Shown: positions 25,005 through 35,840 of the stretch, one piece after another | Numbering within the stretch: position 1 is the stretch's first letter | How the letters are laid out: each line of letters begins with the position of its first letter | Assembly (NCBI GenBank): GCA_016871495.1 | Contig: VHDF01000003.1 | Span: 44,184-108,183, forward strand | Length of the DNA stretch: 64,000 nt | Origin: Verrucomicrobiota bacterium | GTDB lineage: Bacteria; Verrucomicrobiota; Verrucomicrobiia; Limisphaerales; VHDF01 | Reading direction: 5' to 3' | Position numbers and translations under genes: made by a program | The notes under the pieces: model-generated | Seen by the model: the letters and a program-made list of their open reading frames with translations, nothing else | Told to the model about the DNA's origin: nothing | Database searches by the model: none

Positions 25005-28000
25005 AGAATAAGAATCAAAGCGGAGTCGCGCTCGTTCTGACCCTGGTCCTCCTCGCCGTGGTCACGTTGATGTCCGTCCTCTTTCTCGGCATGAGCCGGC
25101 GGGAGCGCGCTTCCATCCGCGTCACGGAGGATCAAACCGATGCTCGCCTTGCCGCGGACACCGGCCTGGCGCGCGCTCAGGCGGAAGTGGCGGGCCGCAT
25201 CATGGCGGAGAGCAACTTCTTCAAGTACGACTTGATGGTGTCCACCAACCTCATCCGCGCGGCCGGATTCGACCGTTCGTTGGGCACCAATCCTTTGAAC
25301 GTGGCCTATCTCAACGCGGACAATGGAGGCGCGTTGGGGGGTGATGACCTGCGGCGGATGCTGTCGAATCTGCGCTATTCGCCTCGGGCCCCTGTTTTCG
25401 TGCCCACCAACGGGCCGAACACCAACGATTTCCGATTCTATCTCGACCTCAACCGCAACGGCAGGTTTGAGGAAAACGGGCTGGTGACGATGGTCGATGA
25501 CCGCGGGGTGGCGATTCAAGGCCAGGATGGGCGGCCGTCCCGGACCCCGATGGTAGGGGATCCGGAATGGGTCGGCGTGTTGCAGCATCCGGACAGCCCC
25601 CATTCGTCCACGAACCGTTTTATTGGACGCTACGCTTATATCGTGATGCCCGCCGGCAAGTCGCTGGATCTTAATTTTATTCATAATCGGTCCAAGTTCA
25701 CGACGGACCGGATCCTGGCCAACGAAGGGTATCATCGAAACCAGGGTTTTGGGTCCTGGGAATTGAACCTGGCGGGTTTCCTGAGGGATCTGAACACGAA
25801 TATGTGGGACTACGCCTATGCCTATCAGAATTTGGCATCTCCTAGCAGCGGGTTTGCCTTCAATGACGCCAATGCCTTGCTGGCCTATCGTTACCAGGAC
25901 AGTCTGAACAACCTGGCCAGTGTGCGGGCCATCTTTACCCAGAACGGCGCCAATGCGTTTCGATTCGACCGAATCGACGGTTATGCCCGGGCGGTTCAGG
26001 GGGACACCCCGCCGGGCGCCAGCGATCCCGACAATCCGGACTTTCGATGGGCGGGCAGCGACAATCCGAGGGATTTTATTGACATCATGGAACTGTTCGA
26101 CGGGGACGATTCCCGCGGAGGGTTCACGAACCGTTTTCGGACCCCTAGTTTCCGCCGGAGCACCTATGATCGATACACCACGTACCGCGCTTTCGCGCAA
26201 TTGGGGGTCGATTCGGCCCCGGTGAACCGGGGCAAGATTCATCTTCACTATGATACGGTCGCGGCACGTCCGACCAACTCGATCGCGTGGGAGCCGGTGG
26301 CCTTCTTCACGAATGCGGCGCTCCGGATTTTGCGGTCTGAGTTGGTGGCCGTCACCAATGGCAATACCAAGGATTATTACATCGGGGAGTATCTTTTCCG
26401 GCCCGGAATCCCAGTGACCCATGAACTCGTCCTGACCAATCTCTCGATCCCCATCTTTCCCTTCAACGCTTACTCCCCCGCGGTTCATCGCGCGTTGCAG
26501 TTGTCGGCGAACATTTTCGACGCCACGACCAACCGTGTTGATAATGGCTTTGTTTTCCCCTCCGTTTTTCGTCCGGTGTTCATTCGAAGCGGAACGAACA
26601 TTTTTATCTCGGGTTATCGTGAAGTGGGTCGCGGTGGCGGCGATGGAAGAGGTGAATGGAGCAGTCTTCCCTGGCTCGATGTGCGCGTGCCGAACCAGAA
26701 TTCGCGCATCGGGAACACCACCCACGCCAACGTCCTTGGTGTCCCGTGGATCATCGGGGCCAAGAAAGGGTTTCCCAATTTCAACGAATACCAGCTCCAA
26801 ACGGCGGCTCAGGTCACGCGGAAGCTTGAGTTTCGCAAAAAGTCCTTCACGGACCGGGGACCGTTCGATGTGCATCAGATGTACATCGTGGGGGTTTCCA
26901 ACACGTTCGGCGTTGAAACATTTCATTCCTACACCAACGATTACACGCGCCCCACGCGCCTGCTGATCACAAACTCCGTGGCGGGCGCCTTATGGGACCG
27001 GCGAGCCAACCGGGCGTTGGGCACCCTCAACCGGACCATCTCGCGGAACGAGATTCGGACCTGGCGGGCGGGCGAGATTTACGTTCCGTTTGCCACCAAC
27101 ATGGTGTTCATTCCCGATTCTGCTTACTTTTCGCTGCCGAGCGGTGACTTGCGTCCGCTCTCCACGCGTCCCACCTTCGATCCCAATCCGCAGCATCCCA
27201 CTCCGGAATGGGATCTGATCATCACCAATCGACTGACCATGATCGCGATCGATGAGGCGACCCGGCGAGTGGTGGATTTCGTCAACTTCGATCAATTGCC
27301 CAGCGGATTCAATGTGACGACGAATCTGCTCAAGGAGCCAAACGTGCTGAGCAGCCGTGAATACTCCGACAGCTCTTTTTGGCTCAGCAACCGGCTGAGT
27401 AACGCCGAGCTTCCGGCGGGTCACACGAACCAGATCTATGTCTCGTCGAACGATGTTTTGTCGGATACCGATTGGGCCAGTTTTTCACTCAATCCCGTGT
27501 CGGGTGCCGACAAACGTAAGGCCATCGACGGCTTTCGCATGTTCCTTGGCTTGACGCCGTTGTTCTCGAGCGGACGCCTTCAGCCTTCCACGAACTTGGT
27601 GGTGCAAGTGCCGTTTTCACCGTCCCGCAAGTTCCTCCAGACCATGAGTTGGCAGGCCAACGATCCGTTGGTGCACACGCATATTCTGGATTTGACGCAT
27701 GAGGATTACAGCAACCCGGATCTGGTCATTCCGTTGAAGCCGCCTTTGACGGTGGAAAGCAAATCGAATCTGGGACTGATGAACCCGCGTTACGAACCCT
27801 GGGGTGGATCGAGCAACCGGACAGATTCGCCATCGTACTATGACATCCGCCACAAGGATCCGCTCGTGCGCAAATCAGATGATTGGGCGTTTCCGACCAA
27901 CAAGTTTCCGACCATCGGCTGGCTGGGCCGCGTTCACCGCGGGACGCCCTGGCAGACCGTTTATTTGAAGGCCTCGGGGCCCCTGGACACCAATTCGTGG

Positions 28001-28675
28001 TGGAAGTGGGCCGGCACCCTGGGCACACATCCAACCAACGACTGGAAGTTGATGGACCTCTTCACGGTGGCGCCGAACAACAACGCCGCGCGCGGGCTGT
28101 TGTCTGTCAACCAGACCAACATCGCGGCATGGTCCGCTGTGTTGAGCGGGGTGAATTTGACCACGAACACGGTTGCCCCTGCTCAGATCAACCGGTTCAC
28201 GAAGGCCGAGTTCGGCACCCTGGTGGCCGAACCCGCGAGTCCGCAATTGCAAAGGATCGTGGGCGGGATCATGCGTGGACGCACCAATTGGTTCGGTGGG
28301 GTCTATCCGTACTTGGGTGCGGTGTTGTCCGTGCCCGAGCTCACGGTGGGGAGCCCGTTCCTCAACTTCACGAATTTGAACCAGGTGCGCCATGGCATCG
28401 ATGACGCGGCCTACGAACGCATCCCTCAACAGATCATGTCGTTGTTGAAGGCGGACGAGCCGCGCCTGGTGGTGTACTCCTTCGGCCAGGCCCTGAAGCC
28501 GGCTGGTCCCCCGTTCAGCCCGCCCTCCATTGTGGCCGGCGGTCCGTTTTACGGGTTGTGCACGAATTATCAGGTGACGGGGGAGGTAGTCACCAAGACG
28601 GTGTTTAGGGTGGATGGGACCGTGCAGCAACCGAGGATTGTGGTGGAGACCCACAACGTGCTGCCTGCGGAATAG
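25001..28675 (+). CDS. Verru_Chthon cassette protein A-like (giant GspK/PilX-type)
   Basis: 1,224 residues. The short N-terminus (MKNKNQSGVALVLTLVLLAV) lacks the FTLIE signature but has the PilX/GspK-type 'GVALVLTL' helix (residues 8-32), followed by 'RRERAS...AADTGLARAQAEV'. This matches my memory of cassette protein A. The rest is a large Asn/Thr/Arg-rich beta domain without recognisable catalytic motifs. It is coupled to cassette C by ATGA. By analogy with GspK it would be the big tip subunit of the pseudopilus, exposed outside or in the periplasm, but it is about four times GspK size. Function beyond that is unknown. Confidence 0.78.
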   Translation: MKNKNQSGVALVLTLVLLAVVTLMSVLFLGMSRRERASIRVTEDQTDARLAADTGLARAQAEVAGRIMAESNFFKYDLMVSTNLIRAAGFDRSLGTNPLNVAYLNADNGGALGGDDLRRMLSNLRYSPRAPVFVPTNGPNTNDFRFYLDLNRNGRFEENGLVTMVDDRGVAIQGQDGRPSRTPMVGDPEWVGVLQHPDSPHSSTNRFIGRYAYIVMPAGKSLDLNFIHNRSKFTTDRILANEGYHRNQGFGSWELNLAGFLRDLNTNMWDYAYAYQNLASPSSGFAFNDANALLAYRYQDSLNNLASVRAIFTQNGANAFRFDRIDGYARAVQGDTPPGASDPDNPDFRWAGSDNPRDFIDIMELFDGDDSRGGFTNRFRTPSFRRSTYDRYTTYRAFAQLGVDSAPVNRGKIHLHYDTVAARPTNSIAWEPVAFFTNAALRILRSELVAVTNGNTKDYYIGEYLFRPGIPVTHELVLTNLSIPIFPFNAYSPAVHRALQLSANIFDATTNRVDNGFVFPSVFRPVFIRSGTNIFISGYREVGRGGGDGRGEWSSLPWLDVRVPNQNSRIGNTTHANVLGVPWIIGAKKGFPNFNEYQLQTAAQVTRKLEFRKKSFTDRGPFDVHQMYIVGVSNTFGVETFHSYTNDYTRPTRLLITNSVAGALWDRRANRALGTLNRTISRNEIRTWRAGEIYVPFATNMVFIPDSAYFSLPSGDLRPLSTRPTFDPNPQHPTPEWDLIITNRLTMIAIDEATRRVVDFVNFDQLPSGFNVTTNLLKEPNVLSSREYSDSSFWLSNRLSNAELPAGHTNQIYVSSNDVLSDTDWASFSLNPVSGADKRKAIDGFRMFLGLTPLFSSGRLQPSTNLVVQVPFSPSRKFLQTMSWQANDPLVHTHILDLTHEDYSNPDLVIPLKPPLTVESKSNLGLMNPRYEPWGGSSNRTDSPSYYDIRHKDPLVRKSDDWAFPTNKFPTIGWLGRVHRGTPWQTVYLKASGPLDTNSWWKWAGTLGTHPTNDWKLMDLFTVAPNNNAARGLLSVNQTNIAAWSAVLSGVNLTTNTVAPAQINRFTKAEFGTLVAEPASPQLQRIVGGIMRGRTNWFGGVYPYLGAVLSVPELTVGSPFLNFTNLNQVRHGIDDAAYERIPQQIMSLLKADEPRLVVYSFGQALKPAGPPFSPPSIVAGGPFYGLCTNYQVTGEVVTKTVFRVDGTVQQPRIVVETHNVLPAE

Positions 28676-28699
28676 GCGCGAATTCGAAACATCATAGGT

Positions 28700-31600
28700 A
28701 TGCGACTCAACAGCCGTGCCTGGTTTGCGATCAGCCTGCTGCTCTTTGTGGCAGGCGGTGTGCTCTGGCACTTGGGAGAGAAAAAGAGGAAGGGCAGGGA
28801 GCCCGTGAGAATTCCTGCGGAATCAAGACCCGCCCTGCCTGAGTTGCGCAGCGTCGCTTCATCGGCGACTCCGGTGGCTGCCGTGCCGACGAGTTCAAAA
28901 GCCCCTTCGAAGAGCTCCGACCGGTCGGTTGCCTTGCACCCGCACCGGCTGCGCAATTCGGCCGAGCCCTACCGGGACCTGATGCGGAGCGACGCGGCGA
29001 TTCTGTTGCGCAACGCCGCGATCAACAGCACCAACGGCGTGTCGATTGAACCTCCCCATTCGTTGCGCGCCGAGGGCGATCCTGGCAGTTACGTGGCGCA
29101 ATCGCGCGGTGTGGCCGGGGAAGCCTTTCGAGAAGCGCTGCGAACTGCCGGAGCCACCATTGTGGCCTATGTGCCGAACAACGCGTTCTTGATCCGCGGC
29201 TCGGCCGGGACGGCGTCGAAATTGAAACAGGATACGCGGATCCAGGCCGTCATTCCGTTCGAGCCTTACTTCAAGCTCGATCGAACGTTGCTTGATTTGG
29301 CACTGGGCACCCAGTCGCTTCCGGACCAAGCGCGGTTGAATTTGCTGCTGTTCGCCGACGAGGCCGAGGCCACCGTGGAGCGGTTGGGGGCGATGGGCGT
29401 TAGATTAGAGTCGCGTGAGCGTTCCCCGTTCGGCGAGTTGGTGAAAGTCGAGCCGACTGGTGTCGATTGGGTTCGCCTGGCTCATTTATCCGGAGTGCAG
29501 GCGATCGAAATCAGCCGCGCGCGAGTGCCGGTGAACGATCTGGCAAGGGTGCGGCTTGGGCTCGCTCCCGACACCACGAACAGCGCGAACTACCTCGGGT
29601 TGACGGGCAAAGGGGTCCTGGTGGGGGTGAATGACAGCGGGGTGGATGCCGGCCACCCCGATTTGGACGGACGCATCAAGACCACCGGCACGAACAACCT
29701 GACGCTGAGAGACCCGGACGGCCATGGAACCCATGTGGCGGGGATCATCGCGGGGAGCGGGAAGCAATCCGGCACCGTGTCGAACGCGCCGGGATCAATC
29801 TTGGGCGCGAATTTCAGGGGCAAAGCGCCCGAGGCCGATATTTTTGCGCTTTATATCGGAGCCCGGCGGCGCGGGTTGTCTGTCTCACGTGATGTGAACG
29901 ATTCGTTTCTTCAGGAGACCGCCGCGAGAACCAACGTTTTCATCTCCAACAATAGCTGGGCTTACGTGGGTGCGAACGATTACGAATCCGCCGCGGCTTC
30001 TTTCGACGCCGCGGTGCGCGATTCCCTGCCGGGTTCGACGGGTTCCCGCCCGATGACCTATGTCTTTGCGGCCGCGAACGAGGGCGAGGGGGACGATCAA
30101 GGGTTGGGCGGCTTGGCCCAGACCATCATGTCCCCGGCCACGGCCAAGAACGTGATTAGCGTGGGGTCGGTGGAATCCCCGCGATTCATCACGAACGCCC
30201 TCATCACAACCAATATCTCCGGCACGAACGTCGTGATTCGGACCAATCAGGTTTTTTTGCGCGAATCGGACTCGAACGACGAGGTCTCGAACTTCTCCAG
30301 CCGCGGCAACGTAGGCTTGGAACTCGAGGGTGAGTTCGGGCGGATGAAACCGGACGTGGTGGCGCCGGGAAGTTACATCGCGTCGGCCCGGTCCCGGCAA
30401 TCGACCATCGATACGAACAACACGTCCGGGCGGCTGGATGATGAAATGAACCGTCCGTTCGAGCCTCATTACGTGATGGTGTCGGGTACCAGCATGGCGG
30501 CTCCGGCGGTGGCGGGATATCTGGCCCTCGTGCAGGAGTTTTTTGAGCAACGATTGAGCCGTACGAACAGCCCCGCGCTGATGAAGGCGCTGCTCATCAA
30601 CGGATCACGGTCGCTGGGACGCAAATACGATCTGAGCCCGCGTGGATTGATCACCTACCAAGGGTGGGGCCAGCCGAGTCTCACGAACTCGATCCCCTCA
30701 TTCTATCAGACTTTCGCGGGCAAGCCCGGTTCCGAGGGCGTGCTGGGATCGCCGGAAGTCAATGAGGTTCCGCATGTTTTCCTGGACCAAGGGACCCATT
30801 CCCCCTCAGCGCGCGACGCCGGACTTCTCAGAGCGCACGCGCTGGCGACCGGGGAAAGTGACGCGTTCGATTTGCGTCCCTCCGAGCCTGGTCGGGTGTT
30901 GCCGATGCGCTTGACCTTGGTCTGGACCGATCCGCCTGGAAATCCGGCGGCGGCGGTGAAGCTCGTCAACGACCTGGACTTGGTGGTTTCGAATACAGTG
31001 ACCCGGCAGGTGTACTATGGGAACAATATTGAGCCCGGCAGCGATTTTAACACCCCGAGCGACACGAACAGCCCTCCGGCCACGGACTTGGTGAATAACG
31101 TTGAAAACGTGATTCTCCCGCCACCCCTGGGCGAACACTATGTCATCACCGTGCGGGCCAAGCGGGTCAATGTCAACGCGGTGACGGCCAACAGCAGTGG
31201 GATTGTTCAAGACTACGCCCTGGTGGCGTCCATCGGTGACGGCGAGGTGACCAACGCTTTTCGATTCGCCCGCCCTGTGCCTTTGGTGGCGGAAACGGCC
31301 CCTCCTCCTCCGCTCATCTCGGTGACCAATGGTGTGGCCTTGTTCAATCAGCGAGTCGGCGCCCAATTCCCGCTGACCAACAACACCCTGGGCCAGGTCA
31401 GTCAATGGAACTTTTATGTGTTCACCAATCTGGTGCTGTCGAACAACATCTCCGGTCTGACCAACGGCAGCAACGTGGCCTTCGTGACCTTCTTCCCGCC
31501 CAATCTGGGCAAACCCCGCCAAGCGGAATCCGACCTGGACCTTTACGTCTCCACCAATTCCGCTCTGACCAATTTGGATCCGGCGGCAGTGAGCGCGTCC

Positions 31601-34600
31601 AGCAAGTCCACCGACCGAGGCGGGACGCAGGTGGTTTTCTTTACCAATGCCCCTTTGGGAGCGGTGTATTACGTGGCGGTAAAATCCGAAGATCAGCAGG
31701 CAGGCGAATTCGGCCTTTACGGGCTCTCCACGGACCAGCCTTTCACCCGGGTCAACCCCGATGGATCGCAAACGATTTTGGGACTGCCCCTGAATGCGCC
31801 GATTCCGGACGGTTCTCCGGAACGTCCCGCCGCCGCGGTGGTGATCGGCATCGGCACCACTCCCATCACGATCCTGCGCGCCCGCGTGGAGAACCGGATC
31901 ATCCATGAATCGATCGGGGACTTGACGGGCAATTTGAGCCATGGAGACAGATTTGTCGTGCTCAACAATCATTATTCCTTCGCCGATCCGACGGTGACGA
32001 ATCATTACTTCCTCTATGACGATTCGAATGCGGGCGATTTTCGCAGCGGTTCGAGGCCGACAGATGGACCTGGCAGCTTGAATGATTTCATGGGAGAGGA
32101 AGGCCGGGGCGTATGGCTGTTAAACATGGTGGACAACAGTCCAAGCCACGGCGGAACGAATGTCGCCATGAACATCTTTCTGGATCCGCTGCCGGATCTT
32201 GGCAACGGTTCGGAGTTCAGGGGCACGGTGCTGGCGAACCAGTGGAACCTGTTTTCCATCGAAGTGCCGTCGGATGCCCTGAATTTTACGATTCATGTGG
32301 CGCAAATGACGGGGCCGCTTGATGTGTACGCCCGCTATCGGTTTGCCCCGACCCTGCTTGACTATGACAAAGCGGCGTTCCTGAGTCCTCCTGCGGGTTC
32401 CTTGTTTTACGGTGAAGGAGACCAGCCACCCTTGCGCCCGGGCCGCTACATCATCGGGTTGTACAATCCGAACGCGGTGCCGGTGAATTTCCGCGTGATT
32501 TTGAACATCGAACGCAGTCCGCGGGCGGAGTTGGTGCAGACCTACTCGCCGGAGGGGGAAGGCCAGCTGATTCTGGACGACGCCTTGACGCTTTCAGATG
32601 TGCAGGTGGGTGACAATCGGCAGGTCGTGCGGGCGAGGGTCGGGGTGCGGATCGACCATCCCCGCGCCGCCGACTTGGTGCTGAGGCTTGTCAGTCCAGG
32701 CGGGACGCGAATCTTGCTCTCGGAGAACCGGGGCGGGCTGGACTCGCTGGGTTTTGGATCGGGAGACGGCACCAACATGGTCTTTGGCGGTTTTGCCGAG
32801 GACACCAATATCGTGGCTGGACCGATCAAGTACGCCCGCCCGCCCTACACCACGACCCTCACCGTCCACACCAACGTTTTATCCAACTTCGAGAACTCCC
32901 TGGTGAGGGTGTATGACGAGGGAGAGAGCATCGACGGATGGCTGGTGGATCGTATTTTCCGTTCGACCAATTCGCCGCTGGACGACTTGAACCAGAGCTT
33001 TCCAAGGGTGGCGAACCGACTTGGGCTCGCACAGGAAGGCACGAACTATTTGCAATTGGGCCGGGCGAGAATAACGCGATCCATCCCCACGCGCCCGGGA
33101 CAGCAGTATCGATTCAGCTTCATTTATCGGACTGACACTGGAGGCACGGTCAACGCCCAAGTGGCGATCGATGGCGGGTTGGCGGCTTTTCTCACCGGAG
33201 ATCCCGTGCAATGGCAAAGCCTGAACCTCGATTTCATCGCGACCCAGAGTTTGACACGCATCGACATCAGTCCTGCGTTCAATCGCCCGGGCATGTTGCT
33301 GGATCAATTTCAGCTCGTGGAATCGAGTGGAACGATTTATTATCTCCCCGAGGAAACGCTGAAACCCCTGGAGGGGGAGACCGCGTTCGGGAGATGGACC
33401 TTGCAAGTCGAGGACACGCGGGCGGGACCGGCGGGGGCGACTCTGGCGCCGACGCTCTTCAGTTGGCAACTGCAGCTGATTCTGACTCGTCCGAGCTTTC
33501 CGGTCACGCCGTTGCAAGAGGGCGTGTTTGTGAGCGGACAGGTGGCGGGTGACGAGATCCGTTATTTCTTGCTGGATGTGCCGAGGGAGGCCTTTGCCGC
33601 GACCAACGTGCTCGCTTCGGCGGGAGACTTGGTGCTGCTTTACAATCCGAGAGGATTGCCGAACGGAACCCTGGCGGGTGACATTGCCATCGACTTCAAT
33701 GGTGCAGGCGATGTGAATGATCCCGCTGTCGAGTTCCTCATCCTCAACACCAATGATGTGCCTCTTTTGACACCGGGACAGCGGTACTACCTTGGGGTGG
33801 CCAATTTGAATCCCCGGGAAACGAACACCTTCGATATCGGGGTCCTGCTGGGACGAGGCCCTTCCAGTGTGATCGGTCCGATGTTGCTGACCAACGGCGT
33901 GGCGCGATCGGGCAGTCTCGCGGCGACAAACGCGCTGGATTATTATGAGTTTCGAGTCTCTCCCAACGCCTACAACGCGACCTTCGAATTGATCCCCGTG
34001 GATGGCAATGTGGACCTGGTCCTTCGCAAGGCTTTGCCGGTGTCGAATCCACTGCCGACGCCCTTCCTTTACGATTATGCGAGTGGAGAGCCTGGCACGT
34101 CGCGCGAGGAGATCATTGTGGTGACGAACTCCGTCCCCGTGCCTTTGACCCCGGGTCCGTGGTATCTCGGGGTGTATAATGTGGACAGCAACCGGGTGAA
34201 CTACACGGTCAGGGTCACGGAAGCGCTCAGTCCTTACACGATCACCCCCTTGACGAATGGAGTGCCTTTGCGGGCGAGCACCGCGAGGTCCGCGGTGCTG
34301 ACGAATTACTTCTCGGTTGCCGTTCCGTCGGCGACCAACCTGAGTGTTCGGTTCGATCTTTACGACTTGAGCACAGGCGCGGAATTGATGGCGAAGAAGG
34401 GGGACATTTTCGAGATCGACCAATTCGATTTTCGCACCAACTCCGCTCCGAATGGCGCCACTTCATTGACGATTGCGGGGAGCCCGTTGCAAAACCCGGG
34501 AGGAACATGGTTCCTGGCGGTGGCGAATCCCGCGTCTCCCAATGTGAACTTCACCATTCGGGCGACGGTGCTGACCAACGGTGAGCCTTCGATCCTGGTT

Positions 34601-35773
34601 TTGACCAACGCGGTGGCTCGCACGAACTACCTGTTCGGTTCGGGCGTCGATGGGCCGCTTGATTTCTATCGTTTCCAAGTCAGTCCCCGGGCGAAGTTCG
34701 TTGATTTTGAGCTGGGGGTATTGTCGGGCGAGGTGGACTTGTTATTGACGCGAGGGCCTGGGTTGCCCGCCACGAACCGTTCAGATTACACCAGCGCCCT
34801 TCCGGCGCCCCAAAACGAAATCATCCGGGTCGCGCGCGGTTCGACCCCGGTTTCATTGGAATCAGGACCTTGGTACGTGGCCGCCTTGAACCGTTCAGAC
34901 TTTCCGGCCACCTATTGGATTCGAGCGACGGAGACTGACGCTGGCCGGGTCAAGGGCGTGGCGGCGAACACGACCACCACCGAGTACGCGGTGGTAGGCC
35001 CCCACGATTACTTCCTCCTCCATGCCAAGGCCGGCCATGCGCTGGCATTGGTTCAGGTGGAATCGGGCTCCACGAACGCGGGACAGCTCGGCTTGCTTTT
35101 GAAGAAAGGACTGCCGGTGCCCAGCCCGACCGATTTCCAATTCTTCGACCGTTCAGATGAGAGCGGTGAAGCCTGGATCGGATGGAACCGTCAATCGCTG
35201 CCGGTGCCTCTTTCGGCGGGAGAATGGTATGTGGCGGTGGAGAATATCGGACCGGGGCCGCTGCCTTACCGGTTCTCTTACACGGTCTTTGCCGAAGGTG
35301 ACCTGTTCACCAATCGAGTGGCGCTCACCGTTGGGGAAAGCGCGGACTCTCTTTGCGTGCGCTGGACGGGCGTGGCGGGAACCGCGTATGTGGTTCAAGG
35401 AACCACCAATCGAGTGAATCCGGTCTGGACGCTAGTCTCCGGCGCCATCCTGGGCACGGGATCGGAGCAAAGCGTTTGTTTAGCGAAGCCCACGTCTTAT
35501 GTGGAGTTCAGGATCTTGGATGGAAAGGCGGCACCGCCCCCGCCTCCGCCCGCCAACTTGGCGATCTCACCCTCGGTCAATGTGACGCCTGAAAGTTTTT
35601 GTCTGAGCTGGGCTTCCACACCCGGAATCACCTACCGGGTGGAAGGAAAGGCGGATTTGTTGGATGGAACTTGGGTGGCGGTCTCGCCTTCCATCGTGGC
35701 GGCTGGGAACAGCACGGCCTATTGCGTGCCTTTGGCGAATCCAAGCCGGTTCTTCCGAATCGTGGCGCAGTAG
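28700..35773 (+). CDS. giant subtilisin-like (S8) secreted protease with P- and PPC-type modules
   Basis: 2,357 residues. A signal/anchor helix lies at about residues 7-27 and a propeptide-like region at about 140-275. The S8 domain (about 290-660) has catalytic Asp312 (NDSGVDAGH), His342 (DGHGTHVAG), oxyanion Asn460 (AANEGEG) and Ser598 (SGTSMAAP), all intact. A jelly-roll follows (about 690-870). Next is a proprotein-convertase P-like domain (starting about 1283) that seems split by an inserted lectin-like jelly-roll (about 1405-1545). At least five PPC-like repeats ending 'WYLGVYN'-style lie at about 1600-2200. Two tandem modules of about 70 residues end in FR-type motifs. The gene starts 24 bp after the cassette and could be its export substrate (inference). 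No sortase, PEP-CTERM or T9SS tail is seen. Confidence 0.88.
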   Translation: MRLNSRAWFAISLLLFVAGGVLWHLGEKKRKGREPVRIPAESRPALPELRSVASSATPVAAVPTSSKAPSKSSDRSVALHPHRLRNSAEPYRDLMRSDAAILLRNAAINSTNGVSIEPPHSLRAEGDPGSYVAQSRGVAGEAFREALRTAGATIVAYVPNNAFLIRGSAGTASKLKQDTRIQAVIPFEPYFKLDRTLLDLALGTQSLPDQARLNLLLFADEAEATVERLGAMGVRLESRERSPFGELVKVEPTGVDWVRLAHLSGVQAIEISRARVPVNDLARVRLGLAPDTTNSANYLGLTGKGVLVGVNDSGVDAGHPDLDGRIKTTGTNNLTLRDPDGHGTHVAGIIAGSGKQSGTVSNAPGSILGANFRGKAPEADIFALYIGARRRGLSVSRDVNDSFLQETAARTNVFISNNSWAYVGANDYESAAASFDAAVRDSLPGSTGSRPMTYVFAAANEGEGDDQGLGGLAQTIMSPATAKNVISVGSVESPRFITNALITTNISGTNVVIRTNQVFLRESDSNDEVSNFSSRGNVGLELEGEFGRMKPDVVAPGSYIASARSRQSTIDTNNTSGRLDDEMNRPFEPHYVMVSGTSMAAPAVAGYLALVQEFFEQRLSRTNSPALMKALLINGSRSLGRKYDLSPRGLITYQGWGQPSLTNSIPSFYQTFAGKPGSEGVLGSPEVNEVPHVFLDQGTHSPSARDAGLLRAHALATGESDAFDLRPSEPGRVLPMRLTLVWTDPPGNPAAAVKLVNDLDLVVSNTVTRQVYYGNNIEPGSDFNTPSDTNSPPATDLVNNVENVILPPPLGEHYVITVRAKRVNVNAVTANSSGIVQDYALVASIGDGEVTNAFRFARPVPLVAETAPPPPLISVTNGVALFNQRVGAQFPLTNNTLGQVSQWNFYVFTNLVLSNNISGLTNGSNVAFVTFFPPNLGKPRQAESDLDLYVSTNSALTNLDPAAVSASSKSTDRGGTQVVFFTNAPLGAVYYVAVKSEDQQAGEFGLYGLSTDQPFTRVNPDGSQTILGLPLNAPIPDGSPERPAAAVVIGIGTTPITILRARVENRIIHESIGDLTGNLSHGDRFVVLNNHYSFADPTVTNHYFLYDDSNAGDFRSGSRPTDGPGSLNDFMGEEGRGVWLLNMVDNSPSHGGTNVAMNIFLDPLPDLGNGSEFRGTVLANQWNLFSIEVPSDALNFTIHVAQMTGPLDVYARYRFAPTLLDYDKAAFLSPPAGSLFYGEGDQPPLRPGRYIIGLYNPNAVPVNFRVILNIERSPRAELVQTYSPEGEGQLILDDALTLSDVQVGDNRQVVRARVGVRIDHPRAADLVLRLVSPGGTRILLSENRGGLDSLGFGSGDGTNMVFGGFAEDTNIVAGPIKYARPPYTTTLTVHTNVLSNFENSLVRVYDEGESIDGWLVDRIFRSTNSPLDDLNQSFPRVANRLGLAQEGTNYLQLGRARITRSIPTRPGQQYRFSFIYRTDTGGTVNAQVAIDGGLAAFLTGDPVQWQSLNLDFIATQSLTRIDISPAFNRPGMLLDQFQLVESSGTIYYLPEETLKPLEGETAFGRWTLQVEDTRAGPAGATLAPTLFSWQLQLILTRPSFPVTPLQEGVFVSGQVAGDEIRYFLLDVPREAFAATNVLASAGDLVLLYNPRGLPNGTLAGDIAIDFNGAGDVNDPAVEFLILNTNDVPLLTPGQRYYLGVANLNPRETNTFDIGVLLGRGPSSVIGPMLLTNGVARSGSLAATNALDYYEFRVSPNAYNATFELIPVDGNVDLVLRKALPVSNPLPTPFLYDYASGEPGTSREEIIVVTNSVPVPLTPGPWYLGVYNVDSNRVNYTVRVTEALSPYTITPLTNGVPLRASTARSAVLTNYFSVAVPSATNLSVRFDLYDLSTGAELMAKKGDIFEIDQFDFRTNSAPNGATSLTIAGSPLQNPGGTWFLAVANPASPNVNFTIRATVLTNGEPSILVLTNAVARTNYLFGSGVDGPLDFYRFQVSPRAKFVDFELGVLSGEVDLLLTRGPGLPATNRSDYTSALPAPQNEIIRVARGSTPVSLESGPWYVAALNRSDFPATYWIRATETDAGRVKGVAANTTTTEYAVVGPHDYFLLHAKAGHALALVQVESGSTNAGQLGLLLKKGLPVPSPTDFQFFDRSDESGEAWIGWNRQSLPVPLSAGEWYVAVENIGPGPLPYRFSYTVFAEGDLFTNRVALTVGESADSLCVRWTGVAGTAYVVQGTTNRVNPVWTLVSGAILGTGSEQSVCLAKPTSYVEFRILDGKAAPPPPPPANLAISPSVNVTPESFCLSWASTPGITYRVEGKADLLDGTWVAVSPSIVAAGNSTAYCVPLANPSRFFRIVAQ

Positions 35774-35840
35774 GGATGTAAGCGTTCGCGCCCCACCGCG
35801 ACGAGAAGCCGCAGACGGAAGAATATGAAGGGGCGCTAAC

